Source: JAFGDH01 sp964447525 (GTDB lineage: Archaea; Aenigmatarchaeota; Aenigmatarchaeia; QMZP01; QMZT01). From it: 30,586 bases of DNA. Made by a program: the position numbers and the translations under genes. The notes under the pieces are model-generated. The model was given only the letters and a program-made list of their open reading frames with translations. It searched no databases and was not told the origin of the DNA. How positions within the stretch are numbered: position 1 is the stretch's first letter; every line of letters begins with the position of its first letter. Positions 7,525-14,630 of the stretch are shown piece after piece. Location of the stretch: the NCBI GenBank assembly GCA_964447525.1, contig CAYUSU010000012.1:1-30586 (forward strand), read 5' to 3'.

Positions 7525-8211
7525 TTATCTGGACATGATCAAATTTACTGATGTTTCTGCAAGTATTTTTATCGTATCAAGTATTTTTATTCCGAAATCA
7601 TCCTCTTTTATAAGGACAGGTAAATCCGTACATCCAAGTATAACACATTCTGCCCCTTCTTCCGCAAGTCTGTCGGTTATTTTCAGTATATCCTGCTTGT
7701 CACGTGGTTCTTTTTTTCCGTTCAGTATGTTCATTATGGTTCTCGAAATTTCTTTTCTTTCTGTTTCATCCGGTATTATGATTTCTATTCCATATTTTTC
7801 CAGATATTTCCCGTATAATCCGCTTTTTATCAGTGTTTCCGTCGCAAGCAAACCCACTTTCTTGCAACCACTCGCTTTTTTCACTGTTTCTTCTATTATG
7901 TTAAGAACCGGGATGGAAACGGCTCCCTGAATTGAATCAAAAAACAAATTAACAGTATTGCAGGGAACCGCTATGAAATCCATTCCCAAACCTTCCAGTT
8001 TCTTGGATGTTCCGGAAAGCATTTTTTTAATAGTTTCGTCTTCTTTAACACCTTCCACTATGTCCGGTATTGGGAGATTGCATATCCACATTTCCGGATA
8101 GTCCGAATCATATTTAGCTCCAAATTTATTCTGAAATATCCTTATTGTTTCATTGTAGAACATGACCGTGGATTCCGGTCCCATTCCTCCTATAATCCCG
8201 ATTTTTTTCAT
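7525..8211 (-). CDS. Aspartate/glutamate racemase-family protein
   Basis: A 228-residue PLP-independent amino-acid racemase. The start GIIGGMGPESTV is typical of aspartate racemases. The two catalytic cysteines are visible in VPCNT (near residue 83) and LGCTDLP (near residue 194), so both proton-transfer residues are present. Likely reaction is L/D-aspartate (or a related acidic amino acid) interconversion. Its ATG overlaps the stop of the upstream TyrRS-like gene by four bases (8208-8211), so the two are translated together and may act in one pathway. Substrate is not certain: the family also has maleate isomerases and hydantoin racemases. Confidence 0.85.
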   Translation of the reverse strand: MKKIGIIGGMGPESTVMFYNETIRIFQNKFGAKYDSDYPEMWICNLPIPDIVEGVKEDETIKKMLSGTSKKLEGLGMDFIAVPCNTVNLFFDSIQGAVSIPVLNIIEETVKKASGCKKVGLLATETLIKSGLYGKYLEKYGIEIIIPDETERKEISRTIMNILNGKKEPRDKQDILKITDRLAEEGAECVILGCTDLPVLIKEDDFGIKILDTIKILAETSVNLIMSR

Positions 8212-9155
8212 AATATACCACCTCCTAACTTCACTAACTCGTACACCTTCTCTGGATAAGATTTAGAGATCTTCCCGTTTCCGGCGATCGATTCATAACA
8301 TTCCGACAATGCAAGTGCCCTTTGAAATGAAGGGTTCTCACCAGGCATTCTGAATATTGCGATGTCAGCGATGTTGTCAGAAAAAAATACCCTGTTCTGC
8401 CCTGATTTCCCTATGTAAGGAACGGTCTTCCTTATCTGGGCAGGAACAAATCCTCCGTTCCCGTTTGACCTTGCCCTGTCCAGATATTCAGGCTGGTTCA
8501 ATCCTATTATCCCCATCCCGTTTTCCAGTATTATGTCGTCATATATACTCTCCGATTTCCCGGGACCGATTTTGAAGTTCACTCCTTTGTTTTCCTTGAA
8601 CCAGACAGCCTCAGCCACCTCTGCGGGTATATACACCCCCGAAGAGAACCAGTCATTCAAAAATCCGTTGTCTATTACGCTTTGCATTTTACCTAATGTT
8701 CTTAACGGATATTCGTTCATTCTCATTCCTTTTCGGGAACTTGGGACTCTTTCCTGTATCTCCAATGGGTCCAGACTTCTGGCTATTTCCCTGAATATCT
8801 CCCAATAGAATTTGTCGTCCCACAGGTCATACGTTACGTACACTTCCCCGTCCAGACCCATGTTTGACATGATGTTCCTGAGAAGCTCCCTCTTTTTCAT
8901 GTCGGCCAAAGATTTGTTCCTTGCTGTTTCAATGGCCTGTTTCGGATTTTTTGAATTCAACGCACCGTACACTCCCGCTATGAAGGGATAGAATTTCGAA
9001 CCGGTTTCTTTCTGCAGATATTTGGCAACAATAAAGCCGTCAACCTGATCAATCGGCTCATTCGAAATCTTCGGACTAACATTCATACCGTAATATGAAT
9101 CAAATCCCCCTTCATCAAATCCCGAAACACTTTCCACAATTGGAATTTCTTTCAA
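8208..9155 (-). CDS. Degenerate class I (TyrRS-like) synthetase-fold protein
   Basis: A 315-residue protein I do not know by name. Its order of segments follows an archaeal TyrRS core: YYGMNVSPKISNEP at the HIGH position, a beta strand FYPFIAGVYGALNSKNP like the TyrRS LLADLHAYLN stretch, a helix ending SNMGLDGEVYV, then YIPAEVAEAVWF...FKIGPGKSE at the tyrosine/tRNA site, and PYIGKSGQNRVFFSDN where KMSKS should be. HIGH and KMSKS are both degraded, and no anticodon domain is evident, so normal tRNA charging is doubtful. Cyclodipeptide synthases share this fold and a Y-x3-E pair. The frame opens with TTG 9155; there is no ATG before residue 24. Overlaps the racemase gene. Confidence 0.6.
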   Translation of the reverse strand: MKEIPIVESVSGFDEGGFDSYYGMNVSPKISNEPIDQVDGFIVAKYLQKETGSKFYPFIAGVYGALNSKNPKQAIETARNKSLADMKKRELLRNIMSNMGLDGEVYVTYDLWDDKFYWEIFREIARSLDPLEIQERVPSSRKGMRMNEYPLRTLGKMQSVIDNGFLNDWFSSGVYIPAEVAEAVWFKENKGVNFKIGPGKSESIYDDIILENGMGIIGLNQPEYLDRARSNGNGGFVPAQIRKTVPYIGKSGQNRVFFSDNIADIAIFRMPGENPSFQRALALSECYESIAGNGKISKSYPEKVYELVKLGGGIL

Positions 9156-9183
9156 ACCTTCGATGAACTAACTCACCTTTCAT
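9115..9183 (-). CDS. Candidate second leader frame MKGELVHR..., overlapping the TyrRS-like start
   Basis: ATG 9183 follows the stop of the 66-residue gene directly (TAGATG), with GGAGG seven bases before that stop. The frame runs 22 codons and overlaps the first codons of the TyrRS-like gene in another phase. It could start a ribosome that reinitiates or shifts frame onto TTG 9155. It may equally be chance beyond the eight codons shared with 9590-9616. Confidence 0.3.
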   Translation of the reverse strand: MKGELVHRRFERNSNCGKCFGI

Positions 9184-9384
9184 CTAAATCAACCTCCTAT
9201 TATCCAGATCAAGATAGGTCTCTCCTCCATTTTTCAAGCCACCATTCACCTGACGAACCTGTAGAACAGAGAGATTTTTTCCGAGTATGTAAACACCCTG
9301 ATCTTCTGTGATGTATGACTCAACACGATTGATCCGGAATTCAGGATCGGGGCTGTATTTCCCTATCATTATTACCCTTTTCAT
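9184..9384 (-). CDS. 66-residue protein of unknown function
   Basis: A small beta-rich soluble protein (MKRVIMIGKYSPDPEFRINR...LKNGGETYLDLDNRRLI) with no membrane segment or cysteine. Its start overlaps the AbrB-like gene's stop by four bases (9381-9384), and its last codons carry GGAGG, which serves as ribosome site for the following leader frame at 9183. This position between a swapped-hairpin DNA-binding protein and the TyrRS-like gene suggests a partner of the first. No family recognised. Confidence 0.65.
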   Translation of the reverse strand: MKRVIMIGKYSPDPEFRINRVESYITEDQGVYILGKNLSVLQVRQVNGGLKNGGETYLDLDNRRLI

Positions 9385-9590
9385 AATTTCACCTCCCCTG
9401 AAAATTCCAAGATCAAAATATTCTTGCTAAGATCGAAAAATAATTTAATCTCCATACCTTCGTCTAGACCGAAACTTCTTCGAATGTCTGACGGTATCGA
9501 GATACGACCTTTAGAATCTATTCTAACCTTTCTGGTCTTGAAGTTTTTTCCAAAAATAGTCTTTGGGCTGTCATTGGAGATGAACTGCAT
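9381..9590 (-). CDS. AbrB/SpoVT-type swapped-hairpin transcription factor or antitoxin
   Basis: The core TRKVRIDSKGRISIPSDIRRSFGLDEGMEIKLFF (about residues 18-52 of 69) is the classic AbrB/MazE DNA-binding hairpin, with D-x-KGRI-x-IP and a GL-x-EG-x-x-I end. Such proteins bind operator DNA as dimers and often control their own operon. ATG 9590 overlaps the TGA of an eight-codon leader frame (TGATG), so translation is probably coupled; GTG 9593 is an alternative start. First gene of a minus-strand operon with the 66-residue protein, the TyrRS-like protein and the racemase. As an antitoxin it would need a toxin, which is not evident. Confidence 0.85.
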   Translation of the reverse strand: MQFISNDSPKTIFGKNFKTRKVRIDSKGRISIPSDIRRSFGLDEGMEIKLFFDLSKNILILEFSGEVKL

Positions 9591-9616
9591 CACCGATGAA
9601 CGTATTCACCCTTCAT
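9590..9616 (-). CDS. Candidate leader peptide MKGEYVHR
   Basis: ATG at 9616, eight codons, and a TGA sharing bases with the AbrB-like ATG. Nearly the same sequence recurs at 9183 before the TyrRS-like gene (MKGELVHR in the same frame). A conserved short frame with stop-start overlap argues for translational coupling or a conserved ribosome-loading element. Expression is unproven. Confidence 0.35.
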   Translation of the reverse strand: MKGEYVHR

Positions 9617-9644
9617 CTTAATCACTTAGAAACAGTAATTCTAT

Positions 9645-9654
9645 CATATATAAA
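9645..9654 (-). promoter_or_regulatory. TATA box of the AbrB-like operon
   Basis: On the minus strand CTTTATATATG lies about 30 bases before leader ATG 9616. It faces the SGNH hydrolase promoter (AT-rich box near 9681-9695) in a short divergent region, a plausible binding site for the AbrB-like protein. Confidence 0.5.
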
Positions 9655-9714
9655 GATTTGGTGGGACGGAACAAATAAGAAAACATAATAAATTGTAATT
9701 GTTTATTATTACCC

Positions 9715-10338
9715 ATGTTTGGAATACTTGTCTTTGGAAACAGTATCACATTTGGAAGTGGTGTCGCTCCTGGAAACGGGTGGGCTGACAAGTTGAAATT
9801 TTATTTTGAACCCAAAGGTACGCACAACGTGCTGTATAATCTGGGAATTCCCGGTAATTCATCAACGGAACTGTTAGCAAGAATTCAAAATGAACTGGGT
9901 ACAAGAATTCAATACATTTTTCCGGATAATAAATTCATCGTACTTATCGCGATCGGAACTAATGATTCGAGAGGACTGGGTAACCCGGAAAATATCCAGA
10001 CAAAACCGGAAAAATACAAAGATAATGTTGAAAGGATTGTTAATCTTGTAAAGAGTCACACAAAACACGTTGTTCTCATAAACATACCACCCGTTGACGA
10101 AAGCATAATGCCATTCGAGGACACGTATTTTAATAATACTATAATTGAAAAATTCAATGAAATTTTGGTGGGAATTGCAAAACACGAGAATGTCCTGTAT
10201 TGCGACATATACACCAAATTCTTCAGAAAAAATCACAAAAAGTTACTTGTAGACGGACTGCATCCGAATGACGAAGGACACAAATTGATTTATGCAACGA
10301 TCAAAAATTTTTTGATCGAAAAAAAGCTTATATCATAA
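9715..10338 (+). CDS. SGNH/GDSL-family hydrolase (esterase/lipase-like)
   Basis: A 207-residue single-domain hydrolase with all four SGNH blocks: GNSITFGSG (nucleophile Ser near residue 10), NLGIPGNSS (oxyanion Gly), IGTND (oxyanion Asn) and DGLHPNDEGH (catalytic Asp and His near residues 182-185). It likely cleaves an ester or acetyl group, such as a lysophospholipid or acetylated sugar; the substrate is unknown. There is no signal peptide, so it should be cytoplasmic. An AT-rich box near 9689 is 26 bases before the ATG, fitting a leaderless transcript. It stands alone, divergent from the AbrB-like operon, and converges with the phosphoesterase gene 22 bases away. Confidence 0.88.
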   Translation: MFGILVFGNSITFGSGVAPGNGWADKLKFYFEPKGTHNVLYNLGIPGNSSTELLARIQNELGTRIQYIFPDNKFIVLIAIGTNDSRGLGNPENIQTKPEKYKDNVERIVNLVKSHTKHVVLINIPPVDESIMPFEDTYFNNTIIEKFNEILVGIAKHENVLYCDIYTKFFRKNHKKLLVDGLHPNDEGHKLIYATIKNFLIEKKLIS

Positions 10339-10360
10339 CGGTTATTTGTTCAGCCTGACT

Positions 10361-10957
10361 TCATACTTTTATTTCCTTCACTTCCATCTCAGGAAGCGTG
10401 ACCAGATACACTCGCTTCAGCTCGAGTGCCGCAGCATTCACATACAATGTCTTCTCATGTTCGAGGATTCCGGAGGACTCGTGGATATGGCCGAACACAT
10501 GCATTATCGGACATTTGGTGTCGGTGAACTCCCGGAATTCAATCAGACCCGCATTGTTTCCGAGATATGAAAGATCAAGTATACCGAACGGCGGTTCATG
10601 GGTGATCAAAACCAGCTTGGAAGGATCGATATCCTTCGTTATTTCATACATCTCCTTGTGGAAAAAGAATCTCGAATCCACTCCAAGAAAATAATAGCCT
10701 TTGTATTCCTCCATCATGTTGTTGAGGATGGAAACGTTCTCTTCGTTATCCGTCTCGAGGTTCATGTCCCAGTTTCCGTGGACGAAGAACGTCTTCACTT
10801 TCGTTTTGTCGAAAATCTTCTTCGAGTCCCGCTTGTCCATGAAGTCTCCTGCATTGATCACTACATCAGGCTTATGCTTCTTTATGGCTTTCTCTATGTT
10901 TTTCCATATCTTCATGTCCCCTTGCACATCGGCAACGCAGAGTATCTTCAGAGTCAT
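10361..10957 (-). CDS. Calcineurin-like metallophosphoesterase
   Basis: From ATG 10957 (MTLKILCVADVQGD) the protein has 198 residues. Metal-binding motifs run in order: D-x-Q (ADVQGD in place of D-x-H), GDFMD, GNWD, THEPPFG and GHIH. These coordinate two metal ions in phosphodiesterases of the YfcE/MJ0936 type. The Gln in the first motif replaces the usual His, which may weaken one metal site. ATG 10957 sits just after the upstream stop with GAAGTGA before it; an in-frame ATG at 10993 would overlap that gene. Third gene of a Fic / small protein / phosphoesterase run. Confidence 0.85.
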   Translation of the reverse strand: MTLKILCVADVQGDMKIWKNIEKAIKKHKPDVVINAGDFMDKRDSKKIFDKTKVKTFFVHGNWDMNLETDNEENVSILNNMMEEYKGYYFLGVDSRFFFHKEMYEITKDIDPSKLVLITHEPPFGILDLSYLGNNAGLIEFREFTDTKCPIMHVFGHIHESSGILEHEKTLYVNAAALELKRVYLVTLPEMEVKEIKV

Positions 10958-10967
10958 ATCATTCACT

Positions 10968-11183
10968 TCATAAATTCCTATCGATAAGAACATCCAACAG
11001 ATCGGACATACTTTCTCCTTTCTTATCAGAAGTCTTTTTTAACTTATCGAAGTTCATTCTTTTTAAGGTGAAACTTCGCCTGATTTTGTCAAGCGGAAAC
11101 TTCCCTGTCCTGTCGTATTCTTCCAGAATGTCCGTATACTTCTTGTTCTCTCGCATTATCCTCTCAATTTCCTTCAATCGCAT
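10968..11183 (-). CDS. 71-residue partner of the Fic/Doc protein, candidate antitoxin
   Basis: A basic, helical protein (MRLKEIERIMRENKKYTDIL...) whose C-terminus, KKGESMSDLLDVLIDRNL, resembles the helix pattern of ribbon-helix-helix antitoxins. Its start overlaps the end of the Fic gene by 20 bases, so the two are almost surely co-translated. In Phd-Doc the antitoxin comes first and wraps the Fic site; here the order is reversed. The assignment rests on context and size rather than on a recognised family. Confidence 0.6.
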   Translation of the reverse strand: MRLKEIERIMRENKKYTDILEEYDRTGKFPLDKIRRSFTLKRMNFDKLKKTSDKKGESMSDLLDVLIDRNL

Positions 11184-11520
11184 ACCTAACCAACCTCTCT
11201 ATCCTGCATATGTCTGTAACATTTTCCTTTGAAATTTTAGTTATACTGGAAGTAATTCTCTCCTTGATCAGATCATTGATTTTCATCTTACAGTTTTCCA
11301 GTATTGCAATTGTGACTATGAGTGCGGTTCTTTTATTTCCATCACTGAACGGATGCCCAACGAGTATCGCTCTCCACAAATATGCAATTTTCATGTAAAC
11401 AGATTTTCCTTTGCCCAATTCTAATGATGTTTCAATCTCAGCATCTGTTCTCAGACTACCTCCGTATTTGTCGTTTATCCATCTGATTCTTTCTTTCTCT
11501 ACCACATATTCCGAATTCAT
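11164..11520 (-). CDS. Fic/Doc-family protein, candidate toxin
   Basis: A 118-residue minimal Fic fold with the active motif HPFSDGNKRTAL (near residues 56-67), which holds the catalytic His, the metal-binding Asp and the phosphate-binding Gly-Asn-Lys-Arg. Fic proteins transfer AMP to target proteins; Doc-type members phosphorylate elongation factor Tu. The size and the N-terminal pattern fit Doc better than long Fic proteins, and no built-in inhibitory helix is seen, so inhibition would come from the partner gene. A TATA-like ATTTAAAT (11541-11548) is 21-28 bases before the ATG. Confidence 0.85.
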   Translation of the reverse strand: MNSEYVVEKERIRWINDKYGGSLRTDAEIETSLELGKGKSVYMKIAYLWRAILVGHPFSDGNKRTALIVTIAILENCKMKINDLIKERITSSITKISKENVTDICRIERLVRYAIEGN

Positions 11521-11540
11521 ATATATAATATTGTAAATAG

Positions 11541-11548
11541 ATTTAAAT
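11541..11548 (-). promoter_or_regulatory. TATA box of the Fic operon
   Basis: ATTTAAAT stands 21-28 bases upstream of ATG 11520, fitting a leaderless transcript. The surrounding 11521-11580 region is very AT-rich and contains TATATATA runs that could be further operator sequence. Confidence 0.5.
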
Positions 11549-11588
11549 ACTTTACGTTTTTATATATATTATTTCGTAAAAATAAAAA

Positions 11589-13009
11589 TCACTGGTAGTC
11601 GCTTTTTATTACATATTCGCTCTTGACTGAGTATTCGCTTCCCATATCCTNNNNNNNNNNNNNNNNNNNNNNNNNNNNNNNNNNNNNNNNNNNNNNNNNN
11701 NNNNNNNNNNNNNNNNNNNNNNNNNNNNNNNNNNNNNNNNNNNNNNNNNNTAGTCGCTTTTTATTACATATTCGCTCTTGACTGAGTATTCGCTTCCCAT
11801 ATCCTTCGACTCTTCCTTAGAGAAGTCGTATTTTTCACTTTCGTGCGTTTCACTCGATTCCGAAGCGGGTCTCTTGACCTGTGCCTCAAAGACCTCGTAG
11901 GGCGGCGGAAGATTGGACTTCGTAAGCGTTCCGGTCGCCATTTTGGAAAGGATTTCCCCGGTCTCAAGATCGAAGCCGTACATATGGCAGTCCTTGGAAC
12001 CGTAGTATATCCTCCCGTTCCACACGGCCGGAATCCCCCAGGAGCCGTCCTCTATTATGGTCTTCCATACCTCTTTACCTTCAATGGTGATGCAATAGAT
12101 GCCACCCACTTCGTCGGAGACGTAAACATTTCCGTTGACAACTACGGGACTCGATCCCGTTATCCCGCCGTCGCATTTGAACCTCCAGAGTTCCCTTCCA
12201 GTCTTTTTGTTCAGGACGTAAAGGAATCCGTCCCTGCAACCATGGTATATCCTCCCTTCATGAACGAAAGGTATGCTGGAATTCCCGTAATCCCCGGTTG
12301 GGAACCTCCATATCTCCTTTCCCGTTTCCGCGTTAACCGAATAAAGGAAGTTGTCCATCCCGCCAAAATAAAGAATGCCGTCATGTATCCTGAGCGGACC
12401 GCAGCACACTATTTCCTGACCCGTGCGGAACCTCCACATTTCCTTCCCTTCGAGCGAGAGGCAATATATGTTCCCGTCAAAGCTTCCTATGTAAATCTTC
12501 CCGTCATGGGATGTCGGGGCGCAGGCTATCTCGCCGCCTGTTTTGAATCTCCAGATTTCGTTGCCGTCCAGGTCAATCGCATAGACATTCGAATCCTTTG
12601 ATCCGAAATACATCGTACTGTCAATTATAAGCGGCGTCGAAAATATCTCGCCACCGGTCCGGAAATTCCATTTCTCCTTACCTTCGAGGGAAATGGCGTA
12701 CATCGAGAAATCGTAGCTGCCTATGTATATCGTACCGTCAATGATGACAGGCGAAGAGAAGTAAAAAATACCCCCGGTAGGGAACCTCCAGATTTCTTTG
12801 TCCGCCCGAAGGTCGAAACAGTATACGTTGTGATCGCAGCATCCGAAGTATATCACATCTTCATGCACTAGGGGAGAATTCAGAACGCTGCCACCGAAAC
12901 CGCATCTCCACATGCGGTCGAACTTTTTGACTTTTTTTACCTGGAATTCCTCCAGTTCTGCATCAAAATCGCTGAAACCGGAATCAAAGCCTCCGAACTC
13001 GAAATCCAT
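11589..13009 (-). CDS. Eight-bladed PQQ-type beta-propeller protein (contains assembly gap)
   Basis: Eight repeats of about 40 residues, each with a strand pair like IYIGSYDFSMYAISLEGKEKWNF and a closing W-R-F-x-T-G motif, form a closed propeller of the PQQ/BamB type. No signal peptide is present, so it is probably cytoplasmic; such propellers act as scaffolds or sensors. ATG 13009 (MDFEFGGFDSG) is preferred over an upstream in-frame start that would overlap the M20 gene. A run of 100 N at 11651-11750 splits the acidic tail. Because the 55 bases on each side are identical, the true gene probably has no gap: collapsed, it is 1266 bases, 421 residues, ending KSDYQ at 11589. Confidence 0.85.
11651..11750. 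other. Assembly gap (100 N) flanked by a 55-bp duplicate
   Basis: Exactly 100 N. Bases 11596-11650 and 11751-11805 are identical, as when two contigs end in the same k-mer and are scaffolded without being merged. This is probably not biological. Confidence 0.9.
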
Positions 13010-13029
13010 ATTGATTTTTAGAAGTAAGA

Positions 13030-14172
13030 TTAAAATATTATATCCTTGTAAGTTTCGCACAGGATTTTAGTAAAGTCTACCAGTTCTTTAATTTTTACGC
13101 ATTCATTCGCAGTATGTGCCTTCCCATCCCCCGGCGAGAAAACCGCAGTCTTGATTCCGTTCTCGGCAAGGGGCTTCGCCACCGTCGTTCCAGAGGTTCC
13201 GTATATCTCCGGATCCCAACCGCATACGTTTCGGATGTTTTTCGAGATCGATTTTATCAGAGGGTTTTTCTTGTCCAATACGAATGGTTTTTGGTCGTCA
13301 ATTATTTCTATCCTGAAATCCGCTTTTTTGTTCTTTTTTTTCACATCAACGAACATCTTCCTGATGTCTTTCAGTATATCTTCTTTTCTGGTTGATGGGA
13401 GATAACGAATATCCAGCCTCGCTTCGCATTTGCCTGGGACTATGTTCGTTGCCGCCCCGCCATGGATGGTGCCTATGTTCTGGGTAGGCCGGGTGAAAAG
13501 AATGTTGGAGCGGTACCTGTATTTGTAACGCCGGAATTCGTTCAGGAAGTCCAGCATGTTGTCAATCGCGTTCACTCCAAGTTCCGGTGTTGATCCATGA
13601 GCCTGTTTACCTGTGGAAATGATCTTCAAAAATAACAATCCCTTCTCACCAACGGCTATCCTTTTCAATCCGTTCTCGATGTCCGGGACTATGGCATAAT
13701 CCCCGGAAATCTTTTTCTCCCTCACAAGATATTTCAATCCGAGTTCCGAGCCCTTCTCCTCGTCGGCCACGCATGCGATTACCAGCGTTCCCTTTATAAG
13801 CTTCTCAACGGATTTCATTATTTTCGCGCAAACCAGAGCGCAGGCCATCTGGCCCTTGTTGTCAACCATTCCTCTTCCGTACACTTTCCCTCCTTTCATT
13901 ACCATCTTGAAGGGATCAGTCTTCCACCCATCCCCTGCCGGGACAACATCAGAATGGACGGCAAGAATCAACGTCGGTTTTCCATTACCGATATAACCTA
14001 TTATATTCGTACGTCCTTTCTTCTTTTCGAAAATCTTAAATTTTATCTTATTTTTCAGGAAGAATTTTTTCACGACATCCGCAACGAGATATTCGTTTCC
14101 CGGGGGATTCGTAGTGTCCTGCTCCACCAGCTCCCGCAGTACATAAAGAATTTCACCTTCGTTAACGTCCAT
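13030..14172 (-). CDS. M20-family metallopeptidase (ArgE/DapE/ACY1-like)
   Basis: A 380-residue dizinc hydrolase. Visible motifs are AVHSDVVPAGDGW (first metal His and Asp), GRGMVDNKGQMA (bridging Asp), VADEEKGSE (general-base Glu and metal Glu), the dimerisation domain with GKQAHGSTPE, and the final metal His in GDGKAHTANE. Family members remove acyl or acetyl groups from amino acids (acetylornithine, succinyl-diaminopimelate) or cleave dipeptides; no arg or lys biosynthesis gene is nearby, so the substrate is open. It begins from a leaderless promoter shared back to back with yjbQ, and the propeller gene follows 20 bases later, so the two form an operon. Confidence 0.88.
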   Translation of the reverse strand: MDVNEGEILYVLRELVEQDTTNPPGNEYLVADVVKKFFLKNKIKFKIFEKKKGRTNIIGYIGNGKPTLILAVHSDVVPAGDGWKTDPFKMVMKGGKVYGRGMVDNKGQMACALVCAKIMKSVEKLIKGTLVIACVADEEKGSELGLKYLVREKKISGDYAIVPDIENGLKRIAVGEKGLLFLKIISTGKQAHGSTPELGVNAIDNMLDFLNEFRRYKYRYRSNILFTRPTQNIGTIHGGAATNIVPGKCEARLDIRYLPSTRKEDILKDIRKMFVDVKKKNKKADFRIEIIDDQKPFVLDKKNPLIKSISKNIRNVCGWDPEIYGTSGTTVAKPLAENGIKTAVFSPGDGKAHTANECVKIKELVDFTKILCETYKDIIF

Positions 14173-14205
14173 ATTATATTTTAAGCACCCATTAAATTAA
14201 TTGTT
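14173..14205. promoter_or_regulatory. 33-bp divergent promoter with two interleaved TATA boxes
   Basis: TTATATTTT (14174-14182) is centred about 27 bases before yjbQ ATG 14206. On the other strand TTAATTTAAT (14191-14200) is 19-28 bases before ATG 14172. Each TATA box lies almost on the start of the opposite gene, so both transcripts must be leaderless and the two promoters cannot easily be occupied together. Confidence 0.6.
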
Positions 14206-14622
14206 ATGATCGAATCCCATTCAATCCATGTCAATACGAAAGGCCATTGCGACATAATAAACATAACCCCCCAACTGGAAGGAATTCTTTCCAAGTCGAA
14301 GATAAAGGAAGGAATGGTCAATCTGTTTGTTTCCGGATCCACCGCGTCCATCTCTACCATAGAGTATGAGCCCAATCTCGTCAGGGACATACAAGAGGCG
14401 CTGGAAAAGATCGCTCCTGAAGGAAAGAAGTATCATCATAAAGAGACATGGAACGATGACAACGGCTTCTCCCATGTTCGTGCAACGCTTATGAAGCCCG
14501 GCCTTACCGTTCCGTTCAGGGACAAAAAGCCATTATTAGGAACTTGGCAGCAAGTAGTCTTGTTATGTTTCGATAATCGTTCGAGAGAAAGAGAGATAAC
14601 TGTAACGATAATGGGTGATTAG
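14206..14622 (+). CDS. yjbQ: YjbQ/UPF0047 family protein (secondary thiamine-phosphate synthase family)
   Basis: A 138-residue single-domain protein with the whole family signature: VSGSTASISTIEYEPNL, HHKETWNDDNGFSHVRATL, PGLTVPF, LLGTWQQVVLLCFDNR, REREITVTIMGD. The conserved His, Asp and Glu residues surround a metal or phosphate site in known structures. Some members show weak thiamine-phosphate synthase activity, but the family's main role is unsettled. A nearby ABC importer of the thiamine-precursor type and a ThiH-like radical SAM enzyme make a thiamine link worth considering. Its last seven codons lie in the 29-bp repeat found again at 18127-18155. Confidence 0.9.
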   Translation: MIESHSIHVNTKGHCDIINITPQLEGILSKSKIKEGMVNLFVSGSTASISTIEYEPNLVRDIQEALEKIAPEGKKYHHKETWNDDNGFSHVRATLMKPGLTVPFRDKKPLLGTWQQVVLLCFDNRSREREITVTIMGD

Positions 14623-14630
14623 GAACTATT
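14602..14630. repeat. 29-bp exact direct repeat, copy 1
   Basis: Contains the stop of yjbQ on one strand and of the TrmB gene on the other. An identical copy lies at 18127-18155, 3.5 kb downstream, where the same bases are read in another frame as the end of the ABC ATPase. Confidence 0.9.

Noticed and set aside
9381..9590. MazE-type antitoxin with an adjacent MazF toxin
   Set aside because: The next gene (66 residues) has no MazF- or PIN-like pattern, so a self-regulating AbrB-type factor is at least as likely.
11596..11805. 55-bp direct repeat around the N run as a biological repeat
   Set aside because: Identical copies touch the gap on both sides exactly and collapse to an intact frame, so an assembly artefact is more likely.
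11843..12601. 252-codon open frame on the plus strand
   Set aside because: It lies antisense to the eight-bladed propeller gene and only mirrors its repeats; no domain or ribosome site supports it.
13151..13405. 84-codon plus-strand frame within the M20 gene
   Set aside because: Antisense shadow of a well-supported peptidase, with no start signal.
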